48,727 nucleotides of DNA from Fidelibacterota bacterium (GTDB taxonomy: Bacteria; Fidelibacterota; Marinisomatia; SCGC-AAA003-L08; GCA-2689995): assembly GCA_014381925.1 (NCBI GenBank), contig JACNKR010000052.1:1-48727 (forward strand), given 5' to 3'. Positions 32,511 to 41,313 of this stretch are shown here, one piece after another; the first letter of the stretch is position 1; each line of letters opens with the position of its first letter. The position numbers and the translations under genes are program-made. The notes under the pieces were generated by a model, which ran no database searches, was not told the origin of the DNA, and was given only the letters and a program-made list of their open reading frames with translations.

Positions 32511-34124
32511 ATGAATAAAATAAATAAAATGATGACGGCTGAGCAGTTACTTCATGACCCCTTACTAAATAAAGGTACAGCTTTTTCACAGAAAGAAAGA
32601 GATTTATTTGGCCTTAATGGATTATTACCTCCACGGATTCTTACGATAAATGAGCAGAAAACTCGGATTCTTAAAAACTTTAATTCTAAACAAAATAATA
32701 TTGAAAAATATATATATTTAATGGGATTACATGATAGAAATGAAACCTTATTTTATCGAATTATTATTGATAAAATAGAAGAAATGATGCCTATTATTTA
32801 TACTCCAACTGTAGGAGAAGCGTGTGAGAAATTTGGTTATTTATATCGTCGTCCAAGGGGTTTATATATTTCTTTTAAGGATAAAGGGAATATAAAATCT
32901 ATTTTAAAGAATTGGCAAAGTAATACCGTCGATATTATTGTTGTTACTGATGGTGAACGGATTTTAGGGTTGGGTGATTTAGGTGCAAATGGAATGGGTA
33001 TCCCTATTGGAAAACTTTCTTTATATACGTCCTGTGCTGGAATTGACCCCTCTAAAACATTACCGATTATGTTAGACTTGGGAACTGAAAATAAAGATCT
33101 TTTAAATAATCCCAATTATTTGGGAGTAAAACATAATCGAGTCCGAGGAAATGAATATAATGAATTTATTGATGAGTTTATGGATGCCGTTTCATATATA
33201 TTTCCAGATTCAATGATTCAATTTGAAGATTTTGCTAATAGAAATGCATCTCGACTATTGAAGAAATATCAAAATAATTATAGAATGATGAATGATGATA
33301 TTCAAGGTACTGCAAGTATGTGTGTGGCAGGAATTTTAGGAAGCCAAAAAATAACAGGCAGAAATTTATCAGAAGAGAAATTATTGTTTTATGGAGCAGG
33401 TGCGGCTGGAATTGGTATTGGTGATTTATATGCACTTGCTGTTTCAAAAACTGGAATTTCAGTTGAAAATGCAAGAAAACAATGTTGGTTTATTGATAGT
33501 CGTGGATTGGTGGTGAATGGTAGGGATAATTTATCTGATGATAAAAAACCATTTGCTCATAAATTTAAACAATTGAATGATTTAACTGAAATAATTAGTG
33601 AAATAAAACCTACAGCATTAATTGGAGTTTCTGGTCAAGGGCAAGCATTTACCGAGAATGCAATACGAAAAATGTCGGAAATTAATAATCGACCTGTTAT
33701 TTTTGCTCTTTCAAATCCAACCTCCAAATCTGAATGTAGTGCTGAACAAGCATATAATTGGGCTGAAGGGAAATGTATTTTTGCAAGTGGAAGTCCTTTT
33801 AATCCAGTTCACCTTGATGGGAAAACTCATATTCCGGGTCAAGGAAATAATGCCTATGTTTTTCCAGGTGTTGGGTTGGGAGTGGTTGCATCAAAAACGA
33901 AAAGAGTTACAGATGAAATGTTTCTTATTGCTTCAAATATAATTTCTAATTCTTTATCAAAACATGATTTAGAAAATGGTAGAGTTTTTCCACCTCTTAC
34001 GAAAATTCGTGAATTATCATTAAATATTGCAACTGCAATAACAAAATCTGTTACAGATAAAATAAGCAAAGATTCCATTGAAAATAAAATGTATAAAGCA
34101 TATTATGACAATTATGATACGTAA
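32511..34124 (+). CDS. maeA: NAD-type malic enzyme (large form)
   Basis: A 537-residue enzyme that oxidatively decarboxylates malate to pyruvate with NAD(P)H. Diagnostic motifs are IIYTPTVGEACEKFGYLYRR, the metal-site block DFANRNASRLL, DDIQGTASMCVAGILGS, the nucleotide loop GAGAAGIGIGDL, and FALSNPTSKSECS. Size and YTPTVG motif fit the large SfcA/eukaryotic-like class rather than the small bacterial class. Start ATG 32511 is preferred over an upstream TTG at 32487. Cofactor choice (NAD or NADP) is not certain. It is a single gene with its own leader. Confidence 0.9.
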   Translation: MNKINKMMTAEQLLHDPLLNKGTAFSQKERDLFGLNGLLPPRILTINEQKTRILKNFNSKQNNIEKYIYLMGLHDRNETLFYRIIIDKIEEMMPIIYTPTVGEACEKFGYLYRRPRGLYISFKDKGNIKSILKNWQSNTVDIIVVTDGERILGLGDLGANGMGIPIGKLSLYTSCAGIDPSKTLPIMLDLGTENKDLLNNPNYLGVKHNRVRGNEYNEFIDEFMDAVSYIFPDSMIQFEDFANRNASRLLKKYQNNYRMMNDDIQGTASMCVAGILGSQKITGRNLSEEKLLFYGAGAAGIGIGDLYALAVSKTGISVENARKQCWFIDSRGLVVNGRDNLSDDKKPFAHKFKQLNDLTEIISEIKPTALIGVSGQGQAFTENAIRKMSEINNRPVIFALSNPTSKSECSAEQAYNWAEGKCIFASGSPFNPVHLDGKTHIPGQGNNAYVFPGVGLGVVASKTKRVTDEMFLIASNIISNSLSKHDLENGRVFPPLTKIRELSLNIATAITKSVTDKISKDSIENKMYKAYYDNYDT

Positions 34125-34268
34125 AATTAAATACCATTTTTAAGAATTCATCTCTTTACAACTCTAATAAATTTTATTATAAAATTAGGAGAAATATTTT
34201 AATTATCTATCTTTTGTTTAGCTCCTTAATCATCGTATTTTTTACTATAAAATTTGAGACAATATTTA

Positions 34269-34640
34269 ATGAATCAAACCGAATTATTACAAGAAGCTAA
34301 AAAAGCAAGATCCTTTGCAAAAGCAAAATATAGTGAATATAAAGTAGGGGCAGCCTTGTATTGTGAAAATGGGAAAGTTATTCATGGCTGTAATGTAGAA
34401 TCTAAAGCATATCCTACAACAATGTGTGCAGAAAGGGTAGCGATTTTTTCAGCAATTTCACAGGGTATTAAAAATTTTAAATCAATCGCTGTAATTACTA
34501 AGGATGGAGCAACACCTTGTGGGAGTTGTCGTCAAGTAATTTATGAATATGCTGGTGATATTCCTGTCTATATTGGTGATTTAAATGGAAATGAATATTG
34601 TATTCAAATGAGCGAATTATTACCAAATCCTTTTTTATAA
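34269..34640 (+). CDS. cdd: Cytidine deaminase
   Basis: A 123-residue homotetrameric-type cytidine deaminase. The zinc site is complete: CAER (TMCAERVAIF, Cys and catalytic Glu) and PCGSCRQ (two Cys). FAKAKYSEYKVGAALYC is the usual N-terminus. ATG 34269 was preferred over TTG 34254. It converts cytidine and deoxycytidine to uridine forms and is first in a salvage run with uridine kinase, thymidine kinase and a nucleoside permease. A 144-base AT-rich leader precedes it, containing AATTTTAT-T-ATAAAATT (34170-34186). Confidence 0.93.
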   Translation: MNQTELLQEAKKARSFAKAKYSEYKVGAALYCENGKVIHGCNVESKAYPTTMCAERVAIFSAISQGIKNFKSIAVITKDGATPCGSCRQVIYEYAGDIPVYIGDLNGNEYCIQMSELLPNPFL

Positions 34641-34655
34641 AAAATAAACTATTAA

Positions 34656-35291
34656 ATGAAACAAGCAATTTTAATTGGTATTGGTGGTGGAACAGGGTCA
34701 GGAAAGACTTCTGTTGCAAAAGCATTAACGAGAGAATATGGTCGAAAAGAAGTATTATTAATTGAACAGGATTCGTATTATAAAAATTTAAAAAAATTAT
34801 CTTTTGATGAACGCTCTCTAATTAATTTTGACCATCCCGATTCAGTTGATTTTAATTTATTAATTGAGCATATAACTTCATTATTGAATGGAAAACAGGT
34901 TAATGTACCTGTTTATGATTTTAAAACTCATCTCCGTACAAATGATATTATTCATTGTGAAGGCCATTATATAATTTTACTAGAAGGGATTTTGGCTTTA
35001 TATGATGCTGAAATTAGAAAATTAATGGACATCAAAATCTATGTAGATACACCAGGAGATATTAGAGTGCTGCGTAGAATAAAACGAGATGTCAATAAGA
35101 GAGGGCGTTCTATTGAGTCTGTAACTGAACAATATTATAGTACTGTTCGTCCTATGCATTTGCAATTTGTTGAACCCACCAAAAAATTTGCGGATATTAT
35201 TATTCCAGAAGGTGGTCAAAATAAAGTTGCAATTGATATCATTAGAACAAAAATTACATCTATTTTAATAGATTATAAATTAAATAATTAA
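34656..35291 (+). CDS. udk: Uridine/cytidine kinase
   Basis: A 211-residue nucleoside kinase making UMP and CMP. The P-loop is GGGTGSGKTS near the N-terminus. LIEQDSYYKN, INFDHPDSVDFNLL, PVYDFKTHLR, ILLEGILALYD and the RDVNKRGRS lid are all standard. It lies 15 bases after cdd and its stop directly abuts the thymidine kinase ATG, showing operon organisation. Confidence 0.95.
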   Translation: MKQAILIGIGGGTGSGKTSVAKALTREYGRKEVLLIEQDSYYKNLKKLSFDERSLINFDHPDSVDFNLLIEHITSLLNGKQVNVPVYDFKTHLRTNDIIHCEGHYIILLEGILALYDAEIRKLMDIKIYVDTPGDIRVLRRIKRDVNKRGRSIESVTEQYYSTVRPMHLQFVEPTKKFADIIIPEGGQNKVAIDIIRTKITSILIDYKLNN

Positions 35292-35858
35292 ATGACATTA
35301 ACACCAAGAAATGCAGGGTGGATAGAATTAATCTGTGGATCAATGTTTTCAGGTAAAACAGAAGAATTAATCAGACGAATTGTTAGAGCTCAAATTGCGA
35401 AACAAAAAACAGCTATTTTTAAACCTCAAATTGATAATCGGTACTCCAATGAAGAAATTGTTTCTCATAATAATCGTAAAATTAAATCGTATAATGTAGA
35501 AAATTCATCTGAAATTTTAGATAAAGTAGGTGATGCAGAAGTCATTGGAATTGATGAGGTTCAATTCTTTGATGAGGGTATTATTCAAGTTGTTCGTGAA
35601 TTAGCTGCAAATCATAAAAGAATCATTTTGGCTGGTTTAGAAAAAGATTTTATGAGAAAACCATTTGGTTCTATGCCAGAGCTAATGGTTGAAGCTGAAT
35701 ATGTAACTAAAGTTTTGGCAATTTGTGTTGTTTGTGGAAACCCTGCAAATTTCAGTTATAGAACTTCATCAGAATCGTCTCAAATAGTTGTCGGAGAGAC
35801 GGATAAATATGAAGCTCGGTGTCGTGCGTGTTTTAATCAAAATGGAGAAATTAAATGA
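35292..35858 (+). CDS. tdk: Thymidine kinase
   Basis: A 188-residue type II thymidine kinase. The P-loop is CGSMFSGKTEELIRR, the Walker B-like region is GIDEVQFFDEG, and the lasso/thymidine contacts lie in GLEKDFMRKPFG and TKVLAICVVCGN. Two CxxC pairs (CVVC, CRAC) form the structural zinc site. The start abuts the udk stop, and the nucleoside permease overlaps its 3' end by four bases (ATGA). Confidence 0.95.
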   Translation: MTLTPRNAGWIELICGSMFSGKTEELIRRIVRAQIAKQKTAIFKPQIDNRYSNEEIVSHNNRKIKSYNVENSSEILDKVGDAEVIGIDEVQFFDEGIIQVVRELAANHKRIILAGLEKDFMRKPFGSMPELMVEAEYVTKVLAICVVCGNPANFSYRTSSESSQIVVGETDKYEARCRACFNQNGEIK

Positions 35859-37339
35859 ATTTAATAAGTATAGTGGGGGTATTTGTATTATTAGGGCTTG
35901 CGTGGTTAATGTCCTATGATAAAAAATCAATCCCATTTAAAATTATATTTTGGGGGATTGGTCTTCAATTTGTATTTGCATTAATTATTTTAAGGCAAGA
36001 TTATTTAAGTTTTATTGGAATGGGAATTCTTACGGGGTTAATAATAGCATACCAATTTAAAGATAAAGATTTTATTAATCCTAAAAAACTGCTTATTTCT
36101 TTAGGTCTTATCGGTGGATTATTTTTCTGCTTTACAAATGATTATACAGGACGAGTAATATTTCAAAGTTTTAGTAATAAAATTGCATATTTTTTAAGCT
36201 TATCAGATTTTGGTGCACAGTTTTTATTTGGTAATTTAGCAGACGGGAAATATTTTGGCCCTTGGGCGAGTGGTTTTCCAAATTTGGGAACATGGCCAGG
36301 ATTTGGCTTTCAATTTGGGTTCAAAGTTTTGCCTACTATTTTGTTTTTTGGTGGATTTATGAGCGTTTTATATTATTTAGGAATTATGCAAAAAGTAATT
36401 AATTCCTTAAGTAAATTTATGAGATGGACGATTGGTACAAGTGGTGCTGAAACATTATCATGTTCTGCAAATATTTTTGTGGGACAAACAGAAGCTCCAT
36501 TATTGATTAAACCATTTATTAAAGATATGACATTATCTGAATTGACAACAATAATGGTTGGTGGATTTGCGACAATTGCAGGTGGTGTATTAGCCGGTTA
36601 TATAGCAATGGGGATTCCTGCGGGGCATTTAGTTGCTGCTTCTGTGATGTCAGCTCCAGCTGCATTAGTGGTAGGTAAAATTATTTTCCCTGAAAATGCT
36701 AAATCAGCAACGGCTGGGGATGTTGGCCTTCCTGATATTAAAGTTGGTTCAAATGTAATTGAGGCAGCATCTAATGGTATTACAGATGGTTTAAAACTTG
36801 CTGTTAATGTAGGTGCAATGTTAATTGGCTTTATTGCTTTAATTGCAGTTCTTGATTTAACATTAAACTGGCTAGATTCAGTAATTGATGGATATTTTTT
36901 TAGTGGAGAATATATTAAATATAAAACAGCAGGAATGTCTCCAGCGGTTGGTGAATATATTGGATATTTCCCAGGCTCATTACAAACATTTTTTGGTGTT
37001 TTACTTAAACCACTCGCATTTTTAATGGGGGTTCCATGGGAAAATGCACATTTTGTAGGTAACTTATTAGGAATTAAATTATCATTAAATGAGTTTGTTG
37101 CGTATGGTACGCTTGGTACTTATATAAATGAAAATTTACTCACTGACCGAGGCATGATTATTTCAACTTATGCTCTGTGTGGATTTGCAAATTTCTCATC
37201 AATTGGAATTCAATTAGGTGGAATTAGTGCTTTAGCTCCTGAGCGAAAATCTGATTTAGCAAAAATTGGTTTAAGAGCAATGTTTGGTGGTGCAATTGCT
37301 TCTTGGCTTACTGCAACAATTGCAGGTATTTTACTTTAA
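35855..37339 (+). CDS. nupC: Concentrative nucleoside transporter (NupC/CNT family)
   Basis: A 494-residue integral membrane protein with many hydrophobic helices. CNT signatures are clear: GTSGAETLSCSANIFVGQTE, GFATIAGGVLAGYIAMG, LNEFVAYGTLG and CGFANFSSIGIQLGGISALA. CNTs import nucleosides with sodium or protons. Length exceeds E. coli NupC (about 400) owing to a longer N-terminal membrane region, as in several marine and animal-type CNTs. Linkage with cdd, udk and tdk gives a complete uptake-and-salvage unit. Confidence 0.93.
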   Translation: MNLISIVGVFVLLGLAWLMSYDKKSIPFKIIFWGIGLQFVFALIILRQDYLSFIGMGILTGLIIAYQFKDKDFINPKKLLISLGLIGGLFFCFTNDYTGRVIFQSFSNKIAYFLSLSDFGAQFLFGNLADGKYFGPWASGFPNLGTWPGFGFQFGFKVLPTILFFGGFMSVLYYLGIMQKVINSLSKFMRWTIGTSGAETLSCSANIFVGQTEAPLLIKPFIKDMTLSELTTIMVGGFATIAGGVLAGYIAMGIPAGHLVAASVMSAPAALVVGKIIFPENAKSATAGDVGLPDIKVGSNVIEAASNGITDGLKLAVNVGAMLIGFIALIAVLDLTLNWLDSVIDGYFFSGEYIKYKTAGMSPAVGEYIGYFPGSLQTFFGVLLKPLAFLMGVPWENAHFVGNLLGIKLSLNEFVAYGTLGTYINENLLTDRGMIISTYALCGFANFSSIGIQLGGISALAPERKSDLAKIGLRAMFGGAIASWLTATIAGILL

Positions 37340-37348
37340 AGGGAAACA

Positions 37349-37990
37349 ATGAAATTAATTTTATTAGGTCCTCCGGGTGGAGGTAAAGGAACTCAAGCTA
37401 AATTTTTAGTGTATAAATATTCGATTCCGCAAATTTCGACAGGTGATATGTTAAGAGCAAATGTTCGTGATCAAACAGCATTGGGGATTGAGGCGCAAAA
37501 CTTTATGAATGAAGGAAGACTTGTTCCCGATGAGGTTATATTAGGAATGATGGATTCTCGTTTACAAAAAGAAGATTGCAAAAATGGATATATTCTTGAT
37601 GGGTTTCCGCGAACAATTCCACAGGCGGAAGGATTGGATAAATTATTAGATAAAATTGGCCATAAACTTAATTATGCTATTGTGTTAGATGTAGAACAAG
37701 AAGCGATTGTGAATCGATTATCTTCACGGCGATCATGTAGAGGTTGTGGTCGAGTTTATAATTTAATTTTTGACCCGCCTGAAAAAGAGAATAAATGTGG
37801 ATCTTGTGATGATGAATTATATCAGCGAGAAGATGATAAAACAGAAACGATAAAAAACCGATTAAAAATTTATAACGAACAAACTGCCCCCTTGATTGAA
37901 TTTTATTCAGCTAAGAATTTAACTCAACATGTGGATGCTTCGGGAGATATTCACCAAGTAAAAGCAAATTTAATAACCGCATTAATATAG
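37349..37990 (+). CDS. adk: Adenylate kinase (zinc-binding LID form)
   Basis: A 213-residue long-form adenylate kinase. The P-loop is GPPGGGKGTQA, the AMP site ISTGDMLRA, and DGFPRTIPQAEG follows. The LID domain carries a four-cysteine zinc site near residues 130-153 (SCRGCGRVY and KCGSCDDEL). It lies nine bases after the permease, so adk appears appended to the nucleoside salvage operon rather than in its common place near secY. Confidence 0.96.
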   Translation: MKLILLGPPGGGKGTQAKFLVYKYSIPQISTGDMLRANVRDQTALGIEAQNFMNEGRLVPDEVILGMMDSRLQKEDCKNGYILDGFPRTIPQAEGLDKLLDKIGHKLNYAIVLDVEQEAIVNRLSSRRSCRGCGRVYNLIFDPPEKENKCGSCDDELYQREDDKTETIKNRLKIYNEQTAPLIEFYSAKNLTQHVDASGDIHQVKANLITALI

Positions 37991-37999
37991 CATTGAAAT

Positions 38000-38587
38000 A
38001 TGCTTAAAATTGGTGTAACAGGTGGAATAGGTGCAGGGAAAACAACGGCATCTAAAATATTAAAACGAAAAATGAATGCCTATCTTTTTGATGCTGATGA
38101 AGAAGCAAAATCACATTTGTTATCATCCCTTCCGTTACAGCATAAATTAATTAATATATTTGGTCAAGAAATTATTGGAAAAGGTGGAAGATTAGACCCT
38201 AAAAAATTAGGTAAAATTGCCTTTGAAAATAAAATTAACCAGCAGTTATTAAATGGAATTTTATGGCCTGAAGTATTTATATTAATTGATGAGGCAATGA
38301 AAACAGCAAGAAATAAAAATTACTCAACCTTTATTGTGGACGCAGCATTATTAATTGAAGCTGGCTTACACAATCAATTGGATAAAATAATATTAATAAC
38401 TGCTCCTGAAGAACTTCGAGTAAAACGAGCGATTAATCGCAAAAATTTAACACCTGAGCAAATCAATAAACGCGCATCTCTTCAATGGTCTGATGAAAAA
38501 AAACAAATTCATGCTGATATAATAATTGAAAATGATGGAACAACGAATAAACTACACAAACGATTATTAAGAGCATTAAAATTATAA
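38000..38587 (+). CDS. coaE: Dephospho-CoA kinase
   Basis: A 195-residue P-loop kinase for the last step of coenzyme A synthesis. The N-terminal loop is GVTGGIGAGKTTASKI; FDADEEAKSHL, RLDPKKLGKIAF and LLIEAGLHNQLDKII are family features. It begins nine bases after adk and ends the plus-strand run. CoaBC, an earlier CoA step, lies at 42201-43412. It converges on the small membrane gene with a 14-base gap. Confidence 0.93.
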   Translation: MLKIGVTGGIGAGKTTASKILKRKMNAYLFDADEEAKSHLLSSLPLQHKLINIFGQEIIGKGGRLDPKKLGKIAFENKINQQLLNGILWPEVFILIDEAMKTARNKNYSTFIVDAALLIEAGLHNQLDKIILITAPEELRVKRAINRKNLTPEQINKRASLQWSDEKKQIHADIIIENDGTTNKLHKRLLRALKL

Positions 38588-38601
38588 TTTCTTCATTATT
38601 T

Positions 38602-39012
38602 TTATTTTCTTAATGAAATTGGTTTACCAATTATTTCATTTAAAATAATTGCATTTTTTAAAGTTGATTTTGAATGTAGTCCAAACCTATTTCTTTTTTG
38701 TGTTTTAGGTTTAAAATTATATTCAGCAAATGATTCTTTTTTTATTTTTTGATACTTTTGTTGTTTAATTGGTTTATTAGGTTTAGGAATATTATCTGTT
38801 TGAAGTTGAGATGTTTCATCGGTTACAATATCTAATTCGTTAATCGAACTTTCAATTTTATCTGATAAATTATTTACAATTCCTTTTATTATCGATTGTA
38901 ATTGTCCTGTTTTTTTACTTTTATCCTTCTTTTTCTTAGAAAAGAAGGTGCTAATTAGCCAAAAAATAATAATTTGGAAAAATATTGAACTCATTTCAGC
39001 AGAATAAATCAA
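38602..39012 (-). CDS. Small hypothetical protein with N-terminal membrane helix
   Basis: A 136-residue protein of unknown family. An N-terminal hydrophobic helix (IFFQIIIFWLISTFF) is followed by a KKKKDKSKK stretch and a lysine-rich, low-complexity tail. The TTG start at 39012 was kept because AGGA lies about seven bases upstream; ATG at 38994 is an alternative that would remove six residues. It lies 65 bases downstream of floA, with a striking hairpin in between, so it may be co-expressed with floA. Confidence 0.6.
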   Translation of the reverse strand: MIYSAEMSSIFFQIIIFWLISTFFSKKKKDKSKKTGQLQSIIKGIVNNLSDKIESSINELDIVTDETSQLQTDNIPKPNKPIKQQKYQKIKKESFAEYNFKPKTQKRNRFGLHSKSTLKNAIILNEIIGKPISLRK

Positions 39013-39034
39013 TTTATAATCCTAATTAAATGCA

Positions 39035-39064
39035 AACTCCTCCTTTTTCCAAAAAGGAGGAGTT
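39035..39064. repeat. Perfect 14-bp palindromic hairpin between floA and the small membrane gene
   Basis: AACTCCTCCTTTTT (39035-39048) and AAAAAGGAGGAGTT (39051-39064) are separated by only CC. It is the longest perfect hairpin noticed in the window. Neither strand continues into a long T tract outside the arms. It may still end or attenuate the floA transcript or protect RNA. Confidence 0.6.
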
Positions 39065-39077
39065 ACGATTGTAAAAA

Positions 39078-40064
39078 TTATTTATCATCATTATCTGTAT
39101 CTTTTGCAATAGATTCTCTCATACTTGTATCTGCCATAATATTTTTCATATTATAGTAATCCATTACACCTAATTTACCACTTTTAAATGCTTCAGCCAT
39201 TGCAAGAGGAATTTCCGCTTCCGCTTCCACAACTTTTGCACGCATTTCTTCTACTTTTGCTTTATTTTCCTGTTCGGAAGCAACAGCCATTGCTCTTCGA
39301 GATTCGGCTTTTGCTTGAGCAACTTTTTTATCTGCTTCTGCCTGATCTGTTTCTAATTGAGCACCAATATTTTGCCCAACATCAATATCAGCAATATCAA
39401 TTGATAATATTGAATATGCCGTACCAGCATCAAGGCCTTTTGCAAGTACAGATTTTGAAATTTCATCGGGGTTTTCGAGTACGGCTTTATATGATTTAGC
39501 TGAACCAATTGCACTTACAATTCCTTCACCTACTCTCGCAATAACAGTATCATCGGTTGCACCACCAACTAATTGTTCAATATTTGTTCTTACGGTTACT
39601 CGACCTTTAGCTAGTAATTGGATGCCATCTTGAGCAACTGCAGAAACTTTACCATCTTTGGGACAATCGATGACCTTCGGATAAACACTTGTTTGCACAG
39701 CTTCTTTCACATCTCTACCTGCTAAATCGATTGCCGTAGCCGTTTGAAAAGATAATTCGATGTTTGCCTTGTCTGCAGCTATTAATGCGTCCACAACGCG
39801 TATTACATCTCCTCCAGCTAAAAAATGAGATTCTAAATCCTCTGATAAAACAAAGTCTAACCCTGCTCGATGCAGATTGATAATTCCATCTACAATTAAT
39901 CGTGGTGAAATTTTTCGGAATCTCATCACAATAAGTTTTAACATTCCAACTTTACCAAATCCAATCGAAACTCCAGATTGAAACCAAAGTCCTAATGGGA
40001 TAAAGTAGAGAAATAAAAAGATGGAAAAAACTATAAAAACTAATAATAAAATACTTGGTGCCAT
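39078..40064 (-). CDS. floA: Flotillin-like protein FloA
   Basis: A 328-residue membrane scaffold protein. One N-terminal hydrophobic hairpin/helix ([20 protein letters not shown]) is followed by the PHB/SPFH-type region and a coiled-coil-prone stretch ([35 protein letters not shown]). [20 protein letters not shown] and [16 protein letters not shown] match FloA/YqfA. FloA organises functional membrane microdomains. NfeD, its usual operon partner, is present at 45719-47089 but separated by about 5.7 kb. Confidence 0.92.
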   Translation of the reverse strand: MAPSILLLVFIVFSIFLFLYFIPLGLWFQSGVSIGFGKVGMLKLIVMRFRKISPRLIVDGIINLHRAGLDFVLSEDLESHFLAGGDVIRVVDALIAADKANIELSFQTATAIDLAGRDVKEAVQTSVYPKVIDCPKDGKVSAVAQDGIQLLAKGRVTVRTNIEQLVGGATDDTVIARVGEGIVSAIGSAKSYKAVLENPDEISKSVLAKGLDAGTAYSILSIDIADIDVGQNIGAQLETDQAEADKKVAQAKAESRRAMAVASEQENKAKVEEMRAKVVEAEAEIPLAMAEAFKSGKLGVMDYYNMKNIMADTSMRESIAKDTDNDDK

Positions 40065-40107
40065 TATATAATACCCTTCAATTTAAACAAATAATAAATT
40101 TAATAAT

Positions 40108-40135
40108 AAGATAAATTTAGAGTTAAACTTATCTT
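40108..40135 (-). terminator. Hairpin at the end of the MORN-repeat gene
   Basis: On the minus strand AAGATAAGTTTA pairs with TAAATTTATCTT across a 4-base loop: 12 bp with one G-T pair. The hairpin overlaps the stop codon of the MORN gene and is followed by a T-containing AT stretch. It may end the bcp-MORN transcript before floA. Confidence 0.42.
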
Positions 40136-40764
40136 TGAATATAACTTTTTTTACGAATAATATTACGATCCTCATCATACCAAAACCAAATCCCTGTTGG
40201 ATTCCCATTTTTATAGTAAAATTCGCTTTTTATGCGATTTGATTCGAAGTATTCAGTTTGTTTTCCATTTTCATTTCCTTTATCTCTTTTTCCTTCAAAT
40301 TTTATTAAACCACTTTCGTCATACCATAAATCAGGTTTAGTTTTTACCCCGTTTGAATAACTCTTTTCGATTTTTATATTACCATTTTTATAATATTCAA
40401 TAAATAAACCATCTTTTTTATTTTCATTATAGTGACCATCGATTAATACTTCGCCATTATCGTAATAGGTAACCCACCTCCCATTCTTGACATTTTCATT
40501 GTAATATTCTTTTTGTTTAATCCTTCTGTTTTGATGATAAAAAACCCATTGTCCATGTTTTTTTCCTTTTATATATTTACCTGATGCATAGATACTACCA
40601 TTTTTATAATAAAATTTCCAAACACCTTCTCTGAATCCAGAGCTGACATTCCCTTGGATTTTTATTTTTCCATTCCCATATTTTTGCGTTAATACACCAT
40701 TTTTTTGGAGTGGATTTTTAGCAATTCCTAATAATGAAAAAAAGTTTTGAGTTTCTTTAATCAA
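40129..40764 (-). CDS. MORN-repeat (YwqK-like) protein
   Basis: A 211-residue protein built of about seven MORN_2-type repeats with the core G-x-W-x-x-Y-x-x-N-G (REGVWKFYYKNGSIYASGKY, KHGQWVFYHQNRRIKQKEYY, KNGRWVTYYDNGEVLIDGHY). Such proteins are often named YwqK-family antitoxins, but no toxin is nearby, so that label should not be over-read. It starts with TTG only four bases after the selenoprotein peroxiredoxin stop and is probably translated by coupling. There is no signal peptide. Confidence 0.75.
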   Translation of the reverse strand: MIKETQNFFSLLGIAKNPLQKNGVLTQKYGNGKIKIQGNVSSGFREGVWKFYYKNGSIYASGKYIKGKKHGQWVFYHQNRRIKQKEYYNENVKNGRWVTYYDNGEVLIDGHYNENKKDGLFIEYYKNGNIKIEKSYSNGVKTKPDLWYDESGLIKFEGKRDKGNENGKQTEYFESNRIKSEFYYKNGNPTGIWFWYDEDRNIIRKKSYIQR

Positions 40765-40768
40765 TGAT

Positions 40769-41230
40769 TTAAATATTTAAATCGTTTAATATATCTTTTG
40801 CATGAGATTTTGTTTTTACTTTTGGATATACTTTTTCAATAATTCCATCTCCATCAATAATATATGTGATGCGATGAATACCATCATATTCCCTTCCCAT
40901 AAATTTCTTTTTACCCCAAACTTTATAAGCTTTCATCATCTCTTTAGATTCATCACTTAGTAATAAAAACTGAAAATTTTGTTTTGTTGCAAATGATTTC
41001 TGTTTGCTTACCTTATCAGCGGAAACTCCGATAATTATGATATTATTTTCTTCATATTTTTTGAATTCGTCACGGAATCCTTGTCCCTCCCAAGTTCAAC
41101 CAGGCGTGCTCGCTTTTGGGTAAAACCAAAGTACAATTTTTGAACCCTTAAATTCATCTAATTGTATTTCATTATTATTCTGATCCATTAATTTAAATTG
41201 TGGAGCTTTTTCTCCAATTTCTAAATACAT
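40769..41230 (-). CDS. bcp: Bcp/PrxQ-type peroxiredoxin, selenoprotein with in-frame UGA and no cysteine
   Basis: A thiol peroxidase that reduces hydrogen and lipid peroxides. Read from ATG 41230 it gives 153 residues, the normal Bcp length, if the TGA at 41098-41096 is decoded as selenocysteine (residue 45). The active-site loop becomes FYPKASTPG-U-TWEGQGFRDEF, replacing the peroxidatic Cys of TPGCT exactly. The usual resolving Cys five residues on is Gln50, and no Cys occurs anywhere else, so it must be a one-selenocysteine enzyme. AAAGGA lies before the start. The reading frame is intact on both sides of the UGA and a SECIS-like hairpin follows. It is divergent from a glutaredoxin gene (83-base gap), a plausible reductant. 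Confidence 0.93.
41063..41080 (-). promoter_or_regulatory. Bacterial SECIS-like hairpin in bcp
   Basis: On the minus strand GGATTC pairs with GAATTC (6 bp with one G-T pair) around the loop CGTGAC. The loop starts 21 bases after the UGA and has G as its second base, consistent with the spacing and loop rule for bacterial SECIS elements. Confidence 0.6.
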
Positions 41231-41313
41231 GATTTTTTTCCTTTCATGCGGAATACAAGTTTAAGTTCAATCCAACAACCGTGTAAATTAAGATGTAAAA
41301 TATAAGGCATAAA

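Noticed and set aside
40129..40764. Toxin-antitoxin system based on the YwqK-type MORN protein
   Set aside because: The neighbours are a peroxiredoxin and FloA; no toxin candidate is present, and the antitoxin label for this repeat family is often only a naming convention.
40769..41230. bcp as a pseudogene broken by a nonsense mutation
   Set aside because: The only stop is TGA, placed precisely at the catalytic residue, with undamaged frame on both sides and a SECIS-like hairpin; a second TGA at the catalytic site of selD supports Sec decoding.
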